DNA of 64,000 nt from Flavobacterium sp. Leaf82 (GTDB lineage Bacteria; Bacteroidota; Bacteroidia; Flavobacteriales; Flavobacteriaceae). The DNA lies in NCBI RefSeq assembly GCF_001422725.1, contig NZ_LMMA01000001.1:498691-562690 (forward strand), given 5' to 3'. Numbering within the stretch: the stretch's first letter is position 1; every line of letters starts with the position of its first letter. The notes beneath the pieces were generated by a model. It was given only the letters and a program-made list of their open reading frames with translations. It was not told the origin of the DNA and made no database searches. Made by a program: the position numbers and the translations under genes. Positions 34,509-44,246 of this stretch are shown here, piece after piece.

Positions 34509-34853
34509 CTAAATTTTATTTTCAGTATCCTCATTTATTCTGGATTCTAATTGAATAATTCTTTTTTGTTGTAAGCCAACAAGTCGGTCAATTTGTTCTC
34601 TTTCCCACTTTTTATTCATAAACCTGTCTGTAATGTAAACCTTTATAAAATGCAAAATAAAGATAAAGAACCATATTGTTATGGCCCAAATACACCAGTT
34701 CTGTTCCGTGTTTGCTCCAAAACCAAAAAATCTATTGGCAATAAATATAAATAGACTTCCTAGTAGAAAAAGTACAAAATGAAAATACAGGATTTTTTTT
34801 TGTCTAAGTCTTCTTCGGGCATATTCGTATTGTTCGTGCACTTCTTTTTCCAT
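34509..34853 (-). CDS. 2TM domain protein
   Basis: 114 residues with two transmembrane helices (about 21-42 and 53-72) flanked by basic and charged segments: EQYEYARRRLRQKK before and RFMNKKWEREQIDRLV after. This is the 2TM domain pattern often seen fused or next to histidine kinases in Bacteroidota. Function unknown. It is 12 bp upstream of folA. Confidence 0.85.
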   Translation of the reverse strand: MEKEVHEQYEYARRRLRQKKILYFHFVLFLLGSLFIFIANRFFGFGANTEQNWCIWAITIWFFIFILHFIKVYITDRFMNKKWEREQIDRLVGLQQKRIIQLESRINEDTENKI

Positions 34854-35090
34854 AAGATTTAAATGAGGTTATAAAGTTAAAATTTATTTTGTAATCACCC
34901 TATTTAGATTCGCGAATATTTCTTCTAAAATAAACGGGAAGTTTTAAATTCAAAATTTTAACGGGATTTATTTATTGATATGCCTAAAAAGATAATTCGT
35001 TTTTGATATTATCACAAATCGGATGTGAAGATATCAAAAGTTCATGTGATTTTGTGTAATTTAGTCTATGAATCTAAAAACTAAATAGTT

Positions 35091-35387
35091 ATGTCTTTGA
35101 AGAAACAATTTATTAAAACAAAGCCGGTTTGTAAAGTAACATTTTCTATAGATGCTAAAGACGCAAGTTCGGCAGCAGTTGTTGGTGATTTTAACAACTG
35201 GAATATTGAAGAAGGAACTTTAAGTAAGTTAAAAAACGGTACTTTTAAAGCTACTTATGACTTGGTTAAAGATGCGATTTACGAGTTTAAATACGTAATT
35301 GACGGAAGTTATGTTAATGATCCTGATGCAGATTCGTATAAATGGAATGATTTTGCCGGAAGCGAGAATAGTGTATTAGTTGTGTAA
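35091..35387 (+). CDS. Isoamylase early-set / CBM48-type protein
   Basis: 98 residues making one immunoglobulin-like domain: VTFSIDAKDASSAAVVGDFNNW and YEFKYVIDGSYVNDPDADSYKWNDFAGSENSVL, the glycogen-binding or isoamylase N-terminal fold of GH13 enzymes and AMPK beta. There is no catalytic domain, so it probably binds alpha-glucan or acts as a regulatory module. It is monocistronic with a strong terminator. No TAnnTTTG is evident upstream. Confidence 0.88.
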   Translation: MSLKKQFIKTKPVCKVTFSIDAKDASSAAVVGDFNNWNIEEGTLSKLKNGTFKATYDLVKDAIYEFKYVIDGSYVNDPDADSYKWNDFAGSENSVLVV

Positions 35388-35399
35388 AAAACAGCATAA

Positions 35400-35431
35400 A
35401 AAAATCCGCTTGATTTATTAAGCGGATTTTT
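35400..35431. terminator. Bidirectional terminator between the CBM48 gene and thyA
   Basis: AAAATCCGCTT and AAGCGGATTTT form an 11-bp stem between two convergent genes, with A and T runs on both sides. Confidence 0.9.
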
Positions 35432-35439
35432 TTATGGTT

Positions 35440-36291
35440 TTATACAGCAACACTTCCTTTTATTCCTGCGTGCGGTTCATAATCAACAAGTGTAAAGTCA
35501 TTATAATCAAAATCAAAAATGTTTTTGATCTCTGGATTTAAAATCATTTTTGGTAACGGTTTTGGCTCACGTGTTAATTGTAATTCTAATTGTTCGAAAT
35601 GATTGTTGTAAATATGTGCATCTCCAAACGTGTGAATGAATTCGCCGTATTCTAAATCGCAAACCTGTGCAATCATCATCGTTAATAAAGCATAAGAAGC
35701 AATATTAAACGGAACGCCTAAAAATATATCAGCGCTTCGTTGGTACAATTGGCAGGATAATTTCCCTTTTGTTTCTCCTTTTTCAGTGTCAGGACTTGTT
35801 ACATAAAACTGAAAAAATGCATGACAAGGAGGTAAGGCTGCTTTGTTGTTCCCAACGTTTTCTTCAAATGATTTTTTAGTATCAGGTAAAACAGATGGAT
35901 TCCATGCTGAAACTAACATTCTTCGGCTGTTTGGGTTTGTTTTTAGTTCTGTAATCAATTCAGATATCTGATCAATTTCTTCACTATTCCAATTACGCCA
36001 TTGATGTCCGTAAACAGGTCCTAAATCTCCGTTAGAATCTGCCCACGCATCCCAGATTTTTACTCCGTTTTCCTGAAGATATTTAATATTTGTATCGCCT
36101 TTTAAGAACCAAAGTAATTCGTAAATGATCGATTTTAAGTGTAATTTTTTGGTTGTAACCATTGGGAAACCTTCACTTAAATCAAAACGCATTTGGTAAC
36201 CAAAAACACTTTTTGTTCCGGTTCCGGTTCGGTCTCCTTTTTGATTGCCGTTTTCTAAAACGTGTTTTACCAGGTCTAAATATTGTTTCAT
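35440..36291 (-). CDS. thyA: Thymidylate synthase
   Basis: 283 residues. It makes dTMP from dUMP with methylene-tetrahydrofolate. The active site Cys156 is in [13 protein letters not shown]; also [44 protein letters not shown] and the [12 protein letters not shown] box. It is slightly longer than the E. coli enzyme because of a charged insert near residues 136-150 ([14 protein letters not shown]). Confidence 0.97.
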   Translation of the reverse strand: MKQYLDLVKHVLENGNQKGDRTGTGTKSVFGYQMRFDLSEGFPMVTTKKLHLKSIIYELLWFLKGDTNIKYLQENGVKIWDAWADSNGDLGPVYGHQWRNWNSEEIDQISELITELKTNPNSRRMLVSAWNPSVLPDTKKSFEENVGNNKAALPPCHAFFQFYVTSPDTEKGETKGKLSCQLYQRSADIFLGVPFNIASYALLTMMIAQVCDLEYGEFIHTFGDAHIYNNHFEQLELQLTREPKPLPKMILNPEIKNIFDFDYNDFTLVDYEPHAGIKGSVAV

Positions 36292-36297
36292 GACTGC

Positions 36298-36405
36298 TTT
36301 AAGCTCTAGGCTTTAAGCTTTAGGCTTTCTCCTAATGCTCTAAGCTTGTTTTTTTATGTTTTTTTGCTTTAAGCTTACAGCCAAAAGCTTACGGCTTATA
36401 GCCCT
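36298..36405. repeat. AAGCTTTAGGC-word repeat tract
   Basis: The gap between the DUF151 and thyA genes is built from variants of TTTAAGCTTTAGGC and its reverse (GCTTACAGCC, GCTTATAGCC). The halves are partly inverted so a hairpin is possible. No coding potential. Confidence 0.65.
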
Positions 36406-36410
36406 AAAAA

Positions 36411-37034
36411 TTATCTTTTTGAAATTTCGTCTCTAATTTTAGCGGCTTTTTCATAATCTTCCTGAGAAACAGCCTGATCTAAAAGTTCATTTAATTCCTG
36501 TAAACTATGTTTAGCATAAACATCTCCGGATTGATTACTTTCTTCTTCATGGCCAAAAGTTTCCGGATTAGAAAGTACGTCATCAATTTCCTGAGAACCC
36601 TGATCAGTTTCGGCAGTATTTGATTTTAAATAAATTCCTGCTTTGTCTAAAATGTTTTTATAAGTAAAAATCGGAGCGTTGAAACGTAGTGCTAATGCAA
36701 TTGCATCAGAAGTTCTCGCATCTATAATTTCTTCGATTTTGTCTCTTTCACAAATTAAACTGGAATAAAAAACACCGTCAACAAGTTTGTGAATTATCAC
36801 TTGTTTTACAACAATATCAAATCTTTCTGCAAAGTTTTTGAATAGATCGTGTGTTAACGGACGTGGAGGTTTAATTTCTTTTTCTAAAGCAATAGCAATC
36901 GATTGGGCTTCAAAAGCGCCAATAACTATTGGTAATTTTCTTTCGCCATCAACTTCATTCAAAATTAAGGCATAAGCGCCATTTTGAGTTTGACTGTATG
37001 AAATTCCTTTTATGGATAATTTTACTAGACTCAT
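36411..37034 (-). CDS. Bifunctional nuclease family protein (DUF151) with UVR motif
   Basis: 207 residues. Residues about 1-130 are a DUF151 domain (LPIVIGAFEAQSIAIALE, ARTSDAIALALRFNAPIF), the fold of a nuclease with RNase and DNase activity. The C-terminus adds an acidic linker and a UVR helical motif (LDQAVSQEDYEKAAKIRDEISK) like the UvrB/UvrC contact helix. That combination is standard in Bacteroidota; the partner is not known. Confidence 0.9.
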   Translation of the reverse strand: MSLVKLSIKGISYSQTQNGAYALILNEVDGERKLPIVIGAFEAQSIAIALEKEIKPPRPLTHDLFKNFAERFDIVVKQVIIHKLVDGVFYSSLICERDKIEEIIDARTSDAIALALRFNAPIFTYKNILDKAGIYLKSNTAETDQGSQEIDDVLSNPETFGHEEESNQSGDVYAKHSLQELNELLDQAVSQEDYEKAAKIRDEISKR

Positions 37035-37129
37035 ATATGTGGGTAAAAAAGGGCAATTATTGCCTCATTTTAGTACTTTTTTTGATTGAAAAATAAAGGT
37101 GCAATTTTAATCAAAAAATATGGAACAAA

Positions 37130-37178
37130 AAAGCCACCTAAAACAAAGATACGATTATCTTGTTTTTAGGCAGCTATA
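37130..37178. terminator. Probable terminator after etfA
   Basis: GCCACCTAAAAC near 37132 pairs with GTTTTTAGGCAGC near 37161 with a few mismatches. It lies 20-70 bp after the etfA stop on the minus strand, and an A run on its far side would give a U run. Confidence 0.5.
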
Positions 37179-37198
37179 TTTTTATAGAGATTTTTAAA

Positions 37199-38167
37199 TT
37201 AAGAATGTTGTGCTTTAAAAGCTTTTAATTTCTCAATTAATTTAGGAACAATTTCAAAAGCATCTCCAACAACACCATAATCTGCCACTTTAAAGAAAGG
37301 AGCTTCAGGATCATTGTTGATTACCACTTTTACTTTTGATGAGTTAATACCAGCAATATGCTGGATTGCACCAGAGATTCCTATTGCGATATATAAATTT
37401 GTAGCAACAGGTTTTCCTGTTTGCCCAACGTGTTCGCTATGAGGTCTCCATCCTAAATCAGAAACTGGTTTAGAACAAGCAGTTGCAGCACCAAGTACAG
37501 TGGCTAACTCTTCAACTAATCCCCAGTTTTCCGGACCTTTTAATCCGCGTCCGCCAGAAACTACGATATCTGCATCAGCGATAGAAACTTTTCCTGTTAC
37601 TTTTTCTACAGATTCTACTTTTACTCCAAAGTCATTTTCTCCAATTGATGGATTAAAATCTTCTTCGGTTGCAGATCCTGCACTTTCAAAAATTCCGTAA
37701 GAGTTTTTAGCTAATCCAAGAACTTTTACATCTGTACTGATTTCAGTAATATTGAAAGCTTTGTTTGAGAAAGCATTTCTTTTTACCTGAAAAGGTGAAG
37801 TGCTAACCGGTAATCCAACAACATTTGAAGCAAACCCAGCATTTAAAGCTACAGCAACTAATGATGAAAGATAAATACTGTCTGTAGTCGAAGAAAGTAA
37901 AACTACTTTTGTTCCTTCTTTTTCAGCAGCTTGTTTGATAACATCGGCGTAAGCCTTAGCTGTAAAACCTGCTAATTTATCGTTTGTTACTTTTAATACT
38001 TTGTCAACTCCGTATTTAGATAATTCGCTTACATCGCTAATGTTAACGGTTAAAGCGGTTACGGTTGTTCCTAAAGTTTCTGCTACTTTCTTAGCGTAAG
38101 AAGCTAATTCAAAAGCAACTTTTTTAAATTTTCCTTCTGCAGATTCTGCATATATTAATATTGACAT
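37199..38167 (-). CDS. etfA: Electron transfer flavoprotein subunit alpha
   Basis: 322 residues. The C-terminal FAD-binding domain has VVSGGRGLKGPENW, the GQTGKPVATNLYIAIGISGAIQHIAG signature and NNDPEAPFFKVADYGVVGD. With EtfB it passes electrons from acyl-CoA dehydrogenases to the quinone pool. It follows etfB with a repeat-filled 145-bp gap. Confidence 0.97.
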   Translation of the reverse strand: MSILIYAESAEGKFKKVAFELASYAKKVAETLGTTVTALTVNISDVSELSKYGVDKVLKVTNDKLAGFTAKAYADVIKQAAEKEGTKVVLLSSTTDSIYLSSLVAVALNAGFASNVVGLPVSTSPFQVKRNAFSNKAFNITEISTDVKVLGLAKNSYGIFESAGSATEEDFNPSIGENDFGVKVESVEKVTGKVSIADADIVVSGGRGLKGPENWGLVEELATVLGAATACSKPVSDLGWRPHSEHVGQTGKPVATNLYIAIGISGAIQHIAGINSSKVKVVINNDPEAPFFKVADYGVVGDAFEIVPKLIEKLKAFKAQHS

Positions 38168-38168
38168 A

Positions 38169-38311
38169 ATAATTTTAGATTTTAGATTTTAGATTTCAGA
38201 TTTTAAAAATTGAAATCTAAAATGATTATTGATTTTAGATTTGAAGTGAATCAAATGTTGAGTTTTAGATTTTGCGTTGCGATCAGCAATCTAAAATCTA
38301 AATTCTACAAT
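38169..38311. repeat. TTTTAGATT-word repeat tract between etfB and etfA
   Basis: Almost the whole gap consists of TTTAGATTTTAGATTT words and their inverse (AATCTAAAATCTAAA), so inverted pairing is possible. No reading frame. Confidence 0.7.
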
Positions 38312-38312
38312 C

Positions 38313-39059
38313 TTAAATCACCTTAGCCTCGTTGTGTAATAAATTAACTAACTCATCTAAATTATCAGGAGAAACTAATTTTACTGCTGATTTAGGAGCC
38401 GGTTTTTCAAATTTCACTGCTTTTGTATTTACAGGAGCATCAACTGGTTCAAGAATAGTAAGTGCTTTTGTTCTTGCAGTCATGATTCCTCTCATGTTTG
38501 GGATACGAAGATCTTTTTCTTCAACAAGACCTTTTTGACCACCAATGATTAGAGGCAAAGTAGTGCTTACAGTTTCTTTTCCACCATCAATTTCGCGAAC
38601 TGCTTTTACATTGTTTCCATCAACGGTTACACTTGTACAAGAGTTTAAAAAGTTAGAACCTAAAATTCCTGCGATCATTCCAGGAACCATTCCACCATTA
38701 TAGTCAAGAGATTCTTTTCCTGCAATTACAAGATCATAACCTCCGTTTTTAATTACTTCGGCAAGTTGTTTTGCAACAAAAAAACCATCAGTTGGGTTAG
38801 CATTTACACGAATTGCTTCGTTTGCACCAATTGCTAAAGCTTTACGTAAAGTTGGTTCTGTATCCGGGCCTCCAACATTTACTACTGTTACAGTAGCACC
38901 TTGTTGTTCCTGAAACCAGATTGCACGTGTCAGACCAAATTCGTCATTAGGGTTAATTACATATTGTACACCATTAGTATCAAATTCTGAGTCACCATTG
39001 GAGAAGTTGATTTTTGAAGTAGTATCAGGCACATGGCTGATGCAAACTAGTATTTTCAT
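38313..39059 (-). CDS. etfB: Electron transfer flavoprotein subunit beta
   Basis: 248 residues from ATG 39059 (MKILVCISHVPDTTSK), the conserved ETF-beta start. An upstream ATG at 39095 would overlap the promoter -7 box, so I reject it. Features include NPNDEFGLTRAIW, the DLVIAGKESLDYNGGMVPGM AMP-binding region and DLRIPNMRGIMTARTK. It forms the ETF heterodimer with EtfA. Confidence 0.96.
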   Translation of the reverse strand: MKILVCISHVPDTTSKINFSNGDSEFDTNGVQYVINPNDEFGLTRAIWFQEQQGATVTVVNVGGPDTEPTLRKALAIGANEAIRVNANPTDGFFVAKQLAEVIKNGGYDLVIAGKESLDYNGGMVPGMIAGILGSNFLNSCTSVTVDGNNVKAVREIDGGKETVSTTLPLIIGGQKGLVEEKDLRIPNMRGIMTARTKALTILEPVDAPVNTKAVKFEKPAPKSAVKLVSPDNLDELVNLLHNEAKVI

Positions 39060-39092
39060 AAGTATATATTTTGAATTTATAATATGCTCTGA

Positions 39093-39100
39093 CAAATTTA
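39093..39100 (-). promoter_or_regulatory. Promoter -7 element for etfB-etfA
   Basis: TAAATTTG on the minus strand matches TAnnTTTG, 33 bp upstream of the chosen etfB start. Confidence 0.55.
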
Positions 39101-39511
39101 GAAATTAAAATCGGAATAATATACTATGCGTGCATAATATTTTTTAAAAACTATTACGATTTCGCAGATTCTGAAATTTAGAAGTCGATGCTTTACAATC
39201 CAAAATAGATAATTCATTCATTTGTGCTGATTCTTAGGAATTTTGCAAAGCCATGAGTCTCAACAACTGTTAAACTTAGATTGATTTATACTACTTTTTC
39301 GACTGTTACGTTTTAGAGTAAGAATTTTGGAAACTTTTAGTATTAAACAAAAAGAGTTGAATTTGTATGATAGGTGTTTTACTAATGAAATAATACTATT
39401 ATATCGATTTCGTAAATATCACAATAAAATTTAAAAAGTTAAAAGCGCAGGGCAGGAGGAAGATCATGTGATTTTAAATCTAATTTATGCTTTTAAGTTA
39501 TTTAAAATATT
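39101..39511. other. Divergent intergenic region etfB / pdhB
   Basis: About 410 bp with no credible reading frame or clear hairpin. It is long for this window, which leaves room for regulators of the two divergent energy-metabolism operons, but I see no repeated operator-like site. Confidence 0.4.
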
Positions 39512-39519
39512 TATTTTTG
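39512..39519 (+). promoter_or_regulatory. Promoter -7 element for pdhB
   Basis: TATTTTTG, an exact TAnnTTTG, 31 bp upstream of the start. Confidence 0.5.
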
Positions 39520-39550
39520 CTCTTCAGAAAATTCAACATACAATATAAAT

Positions 39551-40528
39551 ATGAGAACAATACAATTTAGAGAGGCCATTTGCGAAGCGATGAGCGAAGA
39601 AATGCGTCACGATGAATCCATATATTTAATGGGCGAAGAAGTTGCAGAATACAACGGAGCATATAAAGCTTCAAAAGGAATGCTTGCTGAGTTTGGCGAA
39701 AAAAGAGTAATCGATACTCCAATTGCTGAGCTTGGTTTTACAGGGATTGCAGTAGGATCAGCTATGAACGGTTGTCGCCCTATTGTGGAGTACATGACTT
39801 TCAACTTCTGTTTAGTAGGTATTGATCAAATTATAAATAACGCTGCTAAAATGCGTCAAATGACAGGAGGACAATTTAATGTGCCTATCGTTTTTCGTGG
39901 ACCAACTGCTTCTGCAGGTCAATTAGGAGCTACTCACTCACAAGCTTTAGAAAACTGGTTTGCAAATACTCCGGGTCTTAAAGTTGTTGTGCCTTCTACT
40001 CCTTATGATGCAAAAGGACTTTTGAAATCTGCAATTCGCGATAATGATCCTGTAATTTTTATGGAATCTGAGCAAATGTATGGTGATAAAGGCGAAGTGC
40101 CTGACGGAGAATACACAATTCCGTTAGGAGTTGCTGATGTTAAACGTGAAGGAAAAGATGTAACAATTGTATCTTTTGGTAAAATCATCAAAGAAGCTTT
40201 TATTGCTGCTGATGAATTAGCTAAAGAGGGTATTTCTTGTGAAATTATCGATTTAAGAACAGTTCGTCCAATGGATAAAGATGCAATCTTAAAATCTGTT
40301 AAAAAGACAAACCGTTTAGTAATCTTAGAAGAAGCCTGGCCATTTGCAAGTATTTCATCTGAAATTACATACATCGTTCAGGAACAAGCATTTGATTTTC
40401 TTGATGCGCCAATTCAACGTATTACAACTGCAGATACACCTGCACCTTACTCTCCTGTTTTACTTAAAGACTGGTTGCCAAATGCAGCTGATGTAGTAAA
40501 AGCAGTAAAGAAAGTATTGTATAAATAA
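39551..40528 (+). CDS. pdhB: Pyruvate dehydrogenase E1 component, beta subunit
   Basis: 325 residues. Transketolase-type pyrimidine domain with MGEEVAEYNGAYKASKGM, VIDTPIAELGFTGIAVGSAMNG and EYMTFNF; the C-terminal transketolase domain has DLRTVRPMDKDAILKSVKKTNRLVILEE. It pairs with the thiamine-diphosphate alpha subunit, which is not encoded here, to decarboxylate pyruvate for acetyl-CoA. Branched-chain keto-acid dehydrogenase beta is a close relative, but the sequence fits PDH better. Confidence 0.9.
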   Translation: MRTIQFREAICEAMSEEMRHDESIYLMGEEVAEYNGAYKASKGMLAEFGEKRVIDTPIAELGFTGIAVGSAMNGCRPIVEYMTFNFCLVGIDQIINNAAKMRQMTGGQFNVPIVFRGPTASAGQLGATHSQALENWFANTPGLKVVVPSTPYDAKGLLKSAIRDNDPVIFMESEQMYGDKGEVPDGEYTIPLGVADVKREGKDVTIVSFGKIIKEAFIAADELAKEGISCEIIDLRTVRPMDKDAILKSVKKTNRLVILEEAWPFASISSEITYIVQEQAFDFLDAPIQRITTADTPAPYSPVLLKDWLPNAADVVKAVKKVLYK

Positions 40529-40549
40529 TACAAAATTAAAATACTCACA

Positions 40550-40588
40550 AAACTTCATCAGTCATATTAATTGATGAAGTTTTTTTTT
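40550..40588 (+). terminator. Intrinsic terminator after pdhB
   Basis: AAACTTCATCA pairs with TGATGAAGTTT over an 11-base loop, followed by eight T residues. It ends just before the next start codon (40597). Confidence 0.88.
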
Positions 40589-40596
40589 GCCAGACG

Positions 40597-43098
40597 ATGA
40601 AAAGAATAATTTTATTCAGCCTGTTTTTTGTATTCGCATTTGCGAATAGTGGTACCGCACAAACAAAAGTGAACGGAATTGTTTTGGATAAATCGAATCA
40701 GCCAATACCTTTCGCAAATGTCGTTTTTAAAGGTTCAAATACAGGAATAGTTTCTAATGAAGACGGACGTTTTTATCTGGAATCGCCAATTACCTATACC
40801 GCTTTATTAGTTACATCTGCAGGATTTTCTGACAAGGAAGTTCCATTGGAAAAGGCGGTGAATTATGATTTTAAAATTGTTCTGGGAGAAGCCGAAGCGC
40901 TTAATGAAGTTGTAATCTTTACAGGAAAAACTTCTAAAAAAAATAATCCGGCACTGGATATATTGAGAAAAATATGGGAAAGAAAACGTAAAAACGGTCT
41001 TTACCAATTTAACCAATATCAAATGCAAAAGTACGAGAAGGTTGAGTTTGATATGAACACAATTGATAGTGCTTTTATGAAAAACAAACTCTTTAAAGGG
41101 ATGGAGTTTGTTTTTAATCATGTTGATACTTCAGATGTTACCGGAAAAACCTATTTGCCAATATTCATCAATGAATCTGTTTATGATGTTTATGGCGATA
41201 ATAAATTAAAGAAAGTAAAAGAGAATCTTAACGGAAGTAAAACATCCGGTTTTAACGGAAATCAGCAGATTTTATCGTTTGTAAAGGATCTTTATTCAGA
41301 TTATAATATTTACGATAATCACCTTACTTTTTTTGACAAAAGTTTTACAAGCCCGCTTTCCAAAACTGGAATTGATGTTTATAATTATGTCCTGAAAGAC
41401 AGTGCTTACATCGATAAAAAATGGTGTTATAACATTGTATTTTATCCAAGACGTAAAAATGAGTTAACTTTTAAAGGAGATTTTTGGGTAAACGATACCA
41501 CTTTTGCGATCAAGAAAATTAATATGGGCGTTACCAAAAGTGCCAATATTAACTGGGTAAAAGATATTTATATCGAGCAGGAATTTGAAGTAGAAAATGA
41601 TTCTGTTTTTCTATTGACCCGTGATTATATGATGTCGGATTTTGCTTTAAATAAAAAAGAAAAATCTAAAGGAGTTTATGGTAAAAGGACAACTTTGTAC
41701 CGCAATCATAAATTTAATCTTCAAAAACCGGAGAAGTTTTATAAAGAAGAAGTCAATTTTATAGACAATGCTGTTTATGAACGGCCGCCGGAATTTTGGG
41801 ATGAAAATCGTTTTGAGAAATTAAACAAAGACGAAGCAGGTATTTATAAAATGCTGGATACTTTGCAGACTGTCAAGCGATTTAAGCAGCTTTATAATTT
41901 AGTTTCTATTTTAGGAAGTGGTTATGTCGAGTTTAAAAACTTCGATTACGGACCTATTTTCTCTACATTTGGATACAATGAAGTAGAAGGTTTGCGATTA
42001 AGAGTAGGAGGAAGAACTTATTTTGGACCTAACGATCCATGGCGTGTTCAAGCCTATACCGCTTACGGATTTGATGATAATAAATTCAAATACGGAGTTT
42101 CAGGAAAATGGATGGTCGACAAGAAAAAACGTGTCATCATTTCTGGAGGAAACAGGCGTGATATCGAACAAATTGGTGCCAGTTTAACCACAACAAATGA
42201 TATTTTAGGACGAAGTTTTGCTTCTTCGGCATTGTTTACAACAGGAAGTAACGGAAAATTAACCAATATTAATTTGAGTAATGTTTCTGTAGAAATGGAG
42301 CCCATAAAAAACTTTGTCGTTCAGGCCGGTATTTCGTACAGAACGTTAGAGTCTGCATCACCAACTTTTAGTTTAGATTATTATACGACTTTGCCAACAC
42401 CGGCAAACCCTACAGGTGTAATACAAAGTGCAGTAAAACAATTTGAGGCTAATGTTCAGTTCGAACTTATGCCAAAACGTAAAACTATTGGTTTTGGAGT
42501 TGAGAGAGATCTTGTAGATAGCCCATTTAGTCATTTCTTTGTTAATTTTAGTTATGGACTTAAAGGAGTTATGCAAAGTGATTTTGCTTACGAAAAAATA
42601 CAATTATTCTACAAACAGCCTATTATTATTGGACCATTAGGAAGATCGAATATTATTCTGGAAACAGGAAAAACCTTTGGTACGATTCCGTTAGGATTAA
42701 TGAGTGTAATTCCGGGTAACCAGACTTATTTTACGATAGAAAATACGTTTAGTAACTTGAATTTCTACGAGTTTATTACAGATCAATACACAACTTTACA
42801 ATGGAATCATGATTTTGGCGGAAGATTATTTGCCAGAGTTCCGTTTATGAGAAAACTAAACTGGAGAGAATTTGTTGGAGTAAAAGGAGTTTACGGAACA
42901 ATTTCAAACGCTAACAGAGCCATAAACGCATCAGACCAACCGTATAATGCACCAGAAAATGTGTATTGGGAGTATAATGCCGGAATTGGAAATATCTTCA
43001 AGGTTTTTCGTATTGATTTCTCCTGGAGAGGAAGTTATTTAAACACTCCAGATGCCAATAAATTTGCCGTAAAAGGATCTTTCGGGTTCTATTTTTAA
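40597..43098 (+). CDS. DUF5686 outer-membrane protein with carboxypeptidase-like domain
   Basis: 833 residues. A signal peptide (1-21) is followed by a carboxypeptidase-regulatory-like domain (about 24-110: VNGIVLDKSNQPIPFANVVFKGSNTG split over strands) and a long DUF5686 region that ends as an outer-membrane barrel (last residues GSFGFYF). Family members are surface proteins of unknown role in Bacteroidota. The start lies only 9 bp from the pdhB terminator, so the promoter must overlap the terminator or the gene is reached by read-through. Confidence 0.88.
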   Translation: MKRIILFSLFFVFAFANSGTAQTKVNGIVLDKSNQPIPFANVVFKGSNTGIVSNEDGRFYLESPITYTALLVTSAGFSDKEVPLEKAVNYDFKIVLGEAEALNEVVIFTGKTSKKNNPALDILRKIWERKRKNGLYQFNQYQMQKYEKVEFDMNTIDSAFMKNKLFKGMEFVFNHVDTSDVTGKTYLPIFINESVYDVYGDNKLKKVKENLNGSKTSGFNGNQQILSFVKDLYSDYNIYDNHLTFFDKSFTSPLSKTGIDVYNYVLKDSAYIDKKWCYNIVFYPRRKNELTFKGDFWVNDTTFAIKKINMGVTKSANINWVKDIYIEQEFEVENDSVFLLTRDYMMSDFALNKKEKSKGVYGKRTTLYRNHKFNLQKPEKFYKEEVNFIDNAVYERPPEFWDENRFEKLNKDEAGIYKMLDTLQTVKRFKQLYNLVSILGSGYVEFKNFDYGPIFSTFGYNEVEGLRLRVGGRTYFGPNDPWRVQAYTAYGFDDNKFKYGVSGKWMVDKKKRVIISGGNRRDIEQIGASLTTTNDILGRSFASSALFTTGSNGKLTNINLSNVSVEMEPIKNFVVQAGISYRTLESASPTFSLDYYTTLPTPANPTGVIQSAVKQFEANVQFELMPKRKTIGFGVERDLVDSPFSHFFVNFSYGLKGVMQSDFAYEKIQLFYKQPIIIGPLGRSNIILETGKTFGTIPLGLMSVIPGNQTYFTIENTFSNLNFYEFITDQYTTLQWNHDFGGRLFARVPFMRKLNWREFVGVKGVYGTISNANRAINASDQPYNAPENVYWEYNAGIGNIFKVFRIDFSWRGSYLNTPDANKFAVKGSFGFYF

Positions 43099-43145
43099 GC
43101 ATCTATACATTATTTGATGGTTCTATATTAAACAAATAATATTTT

Positions 43146-44198
43146 ATGAGTGAAAACCAAGTTGCTAATAAAATGATTTGGACAACTAATCTAAGAGTTG
43201 TGGCAACAGTTAGTGTGATTTTTTTGCATGTTGCGTCAGAGATTTTATATCAATATGGTTGTATTCCTGATTTTATTTGGTGGACTGGAAACATTTATGA
43301 TAGTGTAGTTCGTTTTTGTGTCCCAGTATTTGTTATGCTTACCGGAGTTTTAATGCTAAGCAAAACCTATGAGTTAAATGATTTCCTGAAAAAAAGATTT
43401 TCACGAATAATTTTGCCTTTTCTATTTTGGAGTTTTGTTTATGCCTTATTTTCATTAAATGATAAGATTTCAGGAGGCTCTCAAATGTCTTTTTTAGAAA
43501 GTATAAAATGGCTAATTCATCTGTTGTTAAATGGTACTTCCTATCATCTTTGGTATATTTATATGATTATCGGAATTTATCTTTTTATTCCAATAATAAG
43601 CAAGTGGGCACAAAATGCTACTCAAAAAGAAATTTTGTACTTTATATTCATCTGGATTTTTACCTTAATTATCAATCAGCCAATTTTATCCAATTTTAAA
43701 ATTAATATTGATTTAATGTATTTTTCAGGATTTATAGGATATGTGGTTTTGGGATATTATTTATCGATCAAATCATTTGCTTACAGCAAAACAACGATAA
43801 ACTTAATTTCTCTCTTTCTAATATTTGCAGGCGTTAGTATTACAATATTTGGGACTTATTTTTTATCAAAACGCAATAATGATTTTGTAGAATATTTTTA
43901 TAATTACAATACATTAAATGTTTTGATGTCATCTGTTGGAGTATTTCTATTTTTTAAGAATTTAGAAATTTCTAATTTAAAGGTTATAAAAATAGCCAAT
44001 TTTATTAGCAAGTATAGTTATGGAATTTATCTGGTTCATGTTTTGGTTTTAACTTTTATGAAAAACATAAAACTAGATTATGATTTTATAAACCCAATAT
44101 TTGCAATTCCTATTGCTACTTTAATTTGTTTATTGGTTTCTTTATTAATTGTTTTTGCTATAAATAAATTGCCTTATGGAAAATATATATCAGGATAG
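43146..44198 (+). CDS. Acyltransferase family (type 3) membrane protein
   Basis: 350 residues with about ten transmembrane helices. The N-terminal block NLRVVATVSVIFLHVASEIL with the conserved His and the RFCVPVFVMLTGVLML helix are typical of acyltransferase-3/OatA-type proteins that acetylate or succinylate surface polysaccharides. The substrate cannot be inferred. It is 47 bp downstream of the DUF5686 gene and 48 bp upstream of the glycosylase gene. Confidence 0.9.
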   Translation: MSENQVANKMIWTTNLRVVATVSVIFLHVASEILYQYGCIPDFIWWTGNIYDSVVRFCVPVFVMLTGVLMLSKTYELNDFLKKRFSRIILPFLFWSFVYALFSLNDKISGGSQMSFLESIKWLIHLLLNGTSYHLWYIYMIIGIYLFIPIISKWAQNATQKEILYFIFIWIFTLIINQPILSNFKINIDLMYFSGFIGYVVLGYYLSIKSFAYSKTTINLISLFLIFAGVSITIFGTYFLSKRNNDFVEYFYNYNTLNVLMSSVGVFLFFKNLEISNLKVIKIANFISKYSYGIYLVHVLVLTFMKNIKLDYDFINPIFAIPIATLICLLVSLLIVFAINKLPYGKYISG

Positions 44199-44246
44199 AA
44201 TAATTTAAAAATCTGCGTAAAAACAGGGCTAAAAAAAAACTCAGAT

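Noticed and set aside
39060..39095. Upstream start extending EtfB by 12 residues
   Set aside because: It overlaps the promoter -7 box, and ETF-beta proteins begin MKILVCI.
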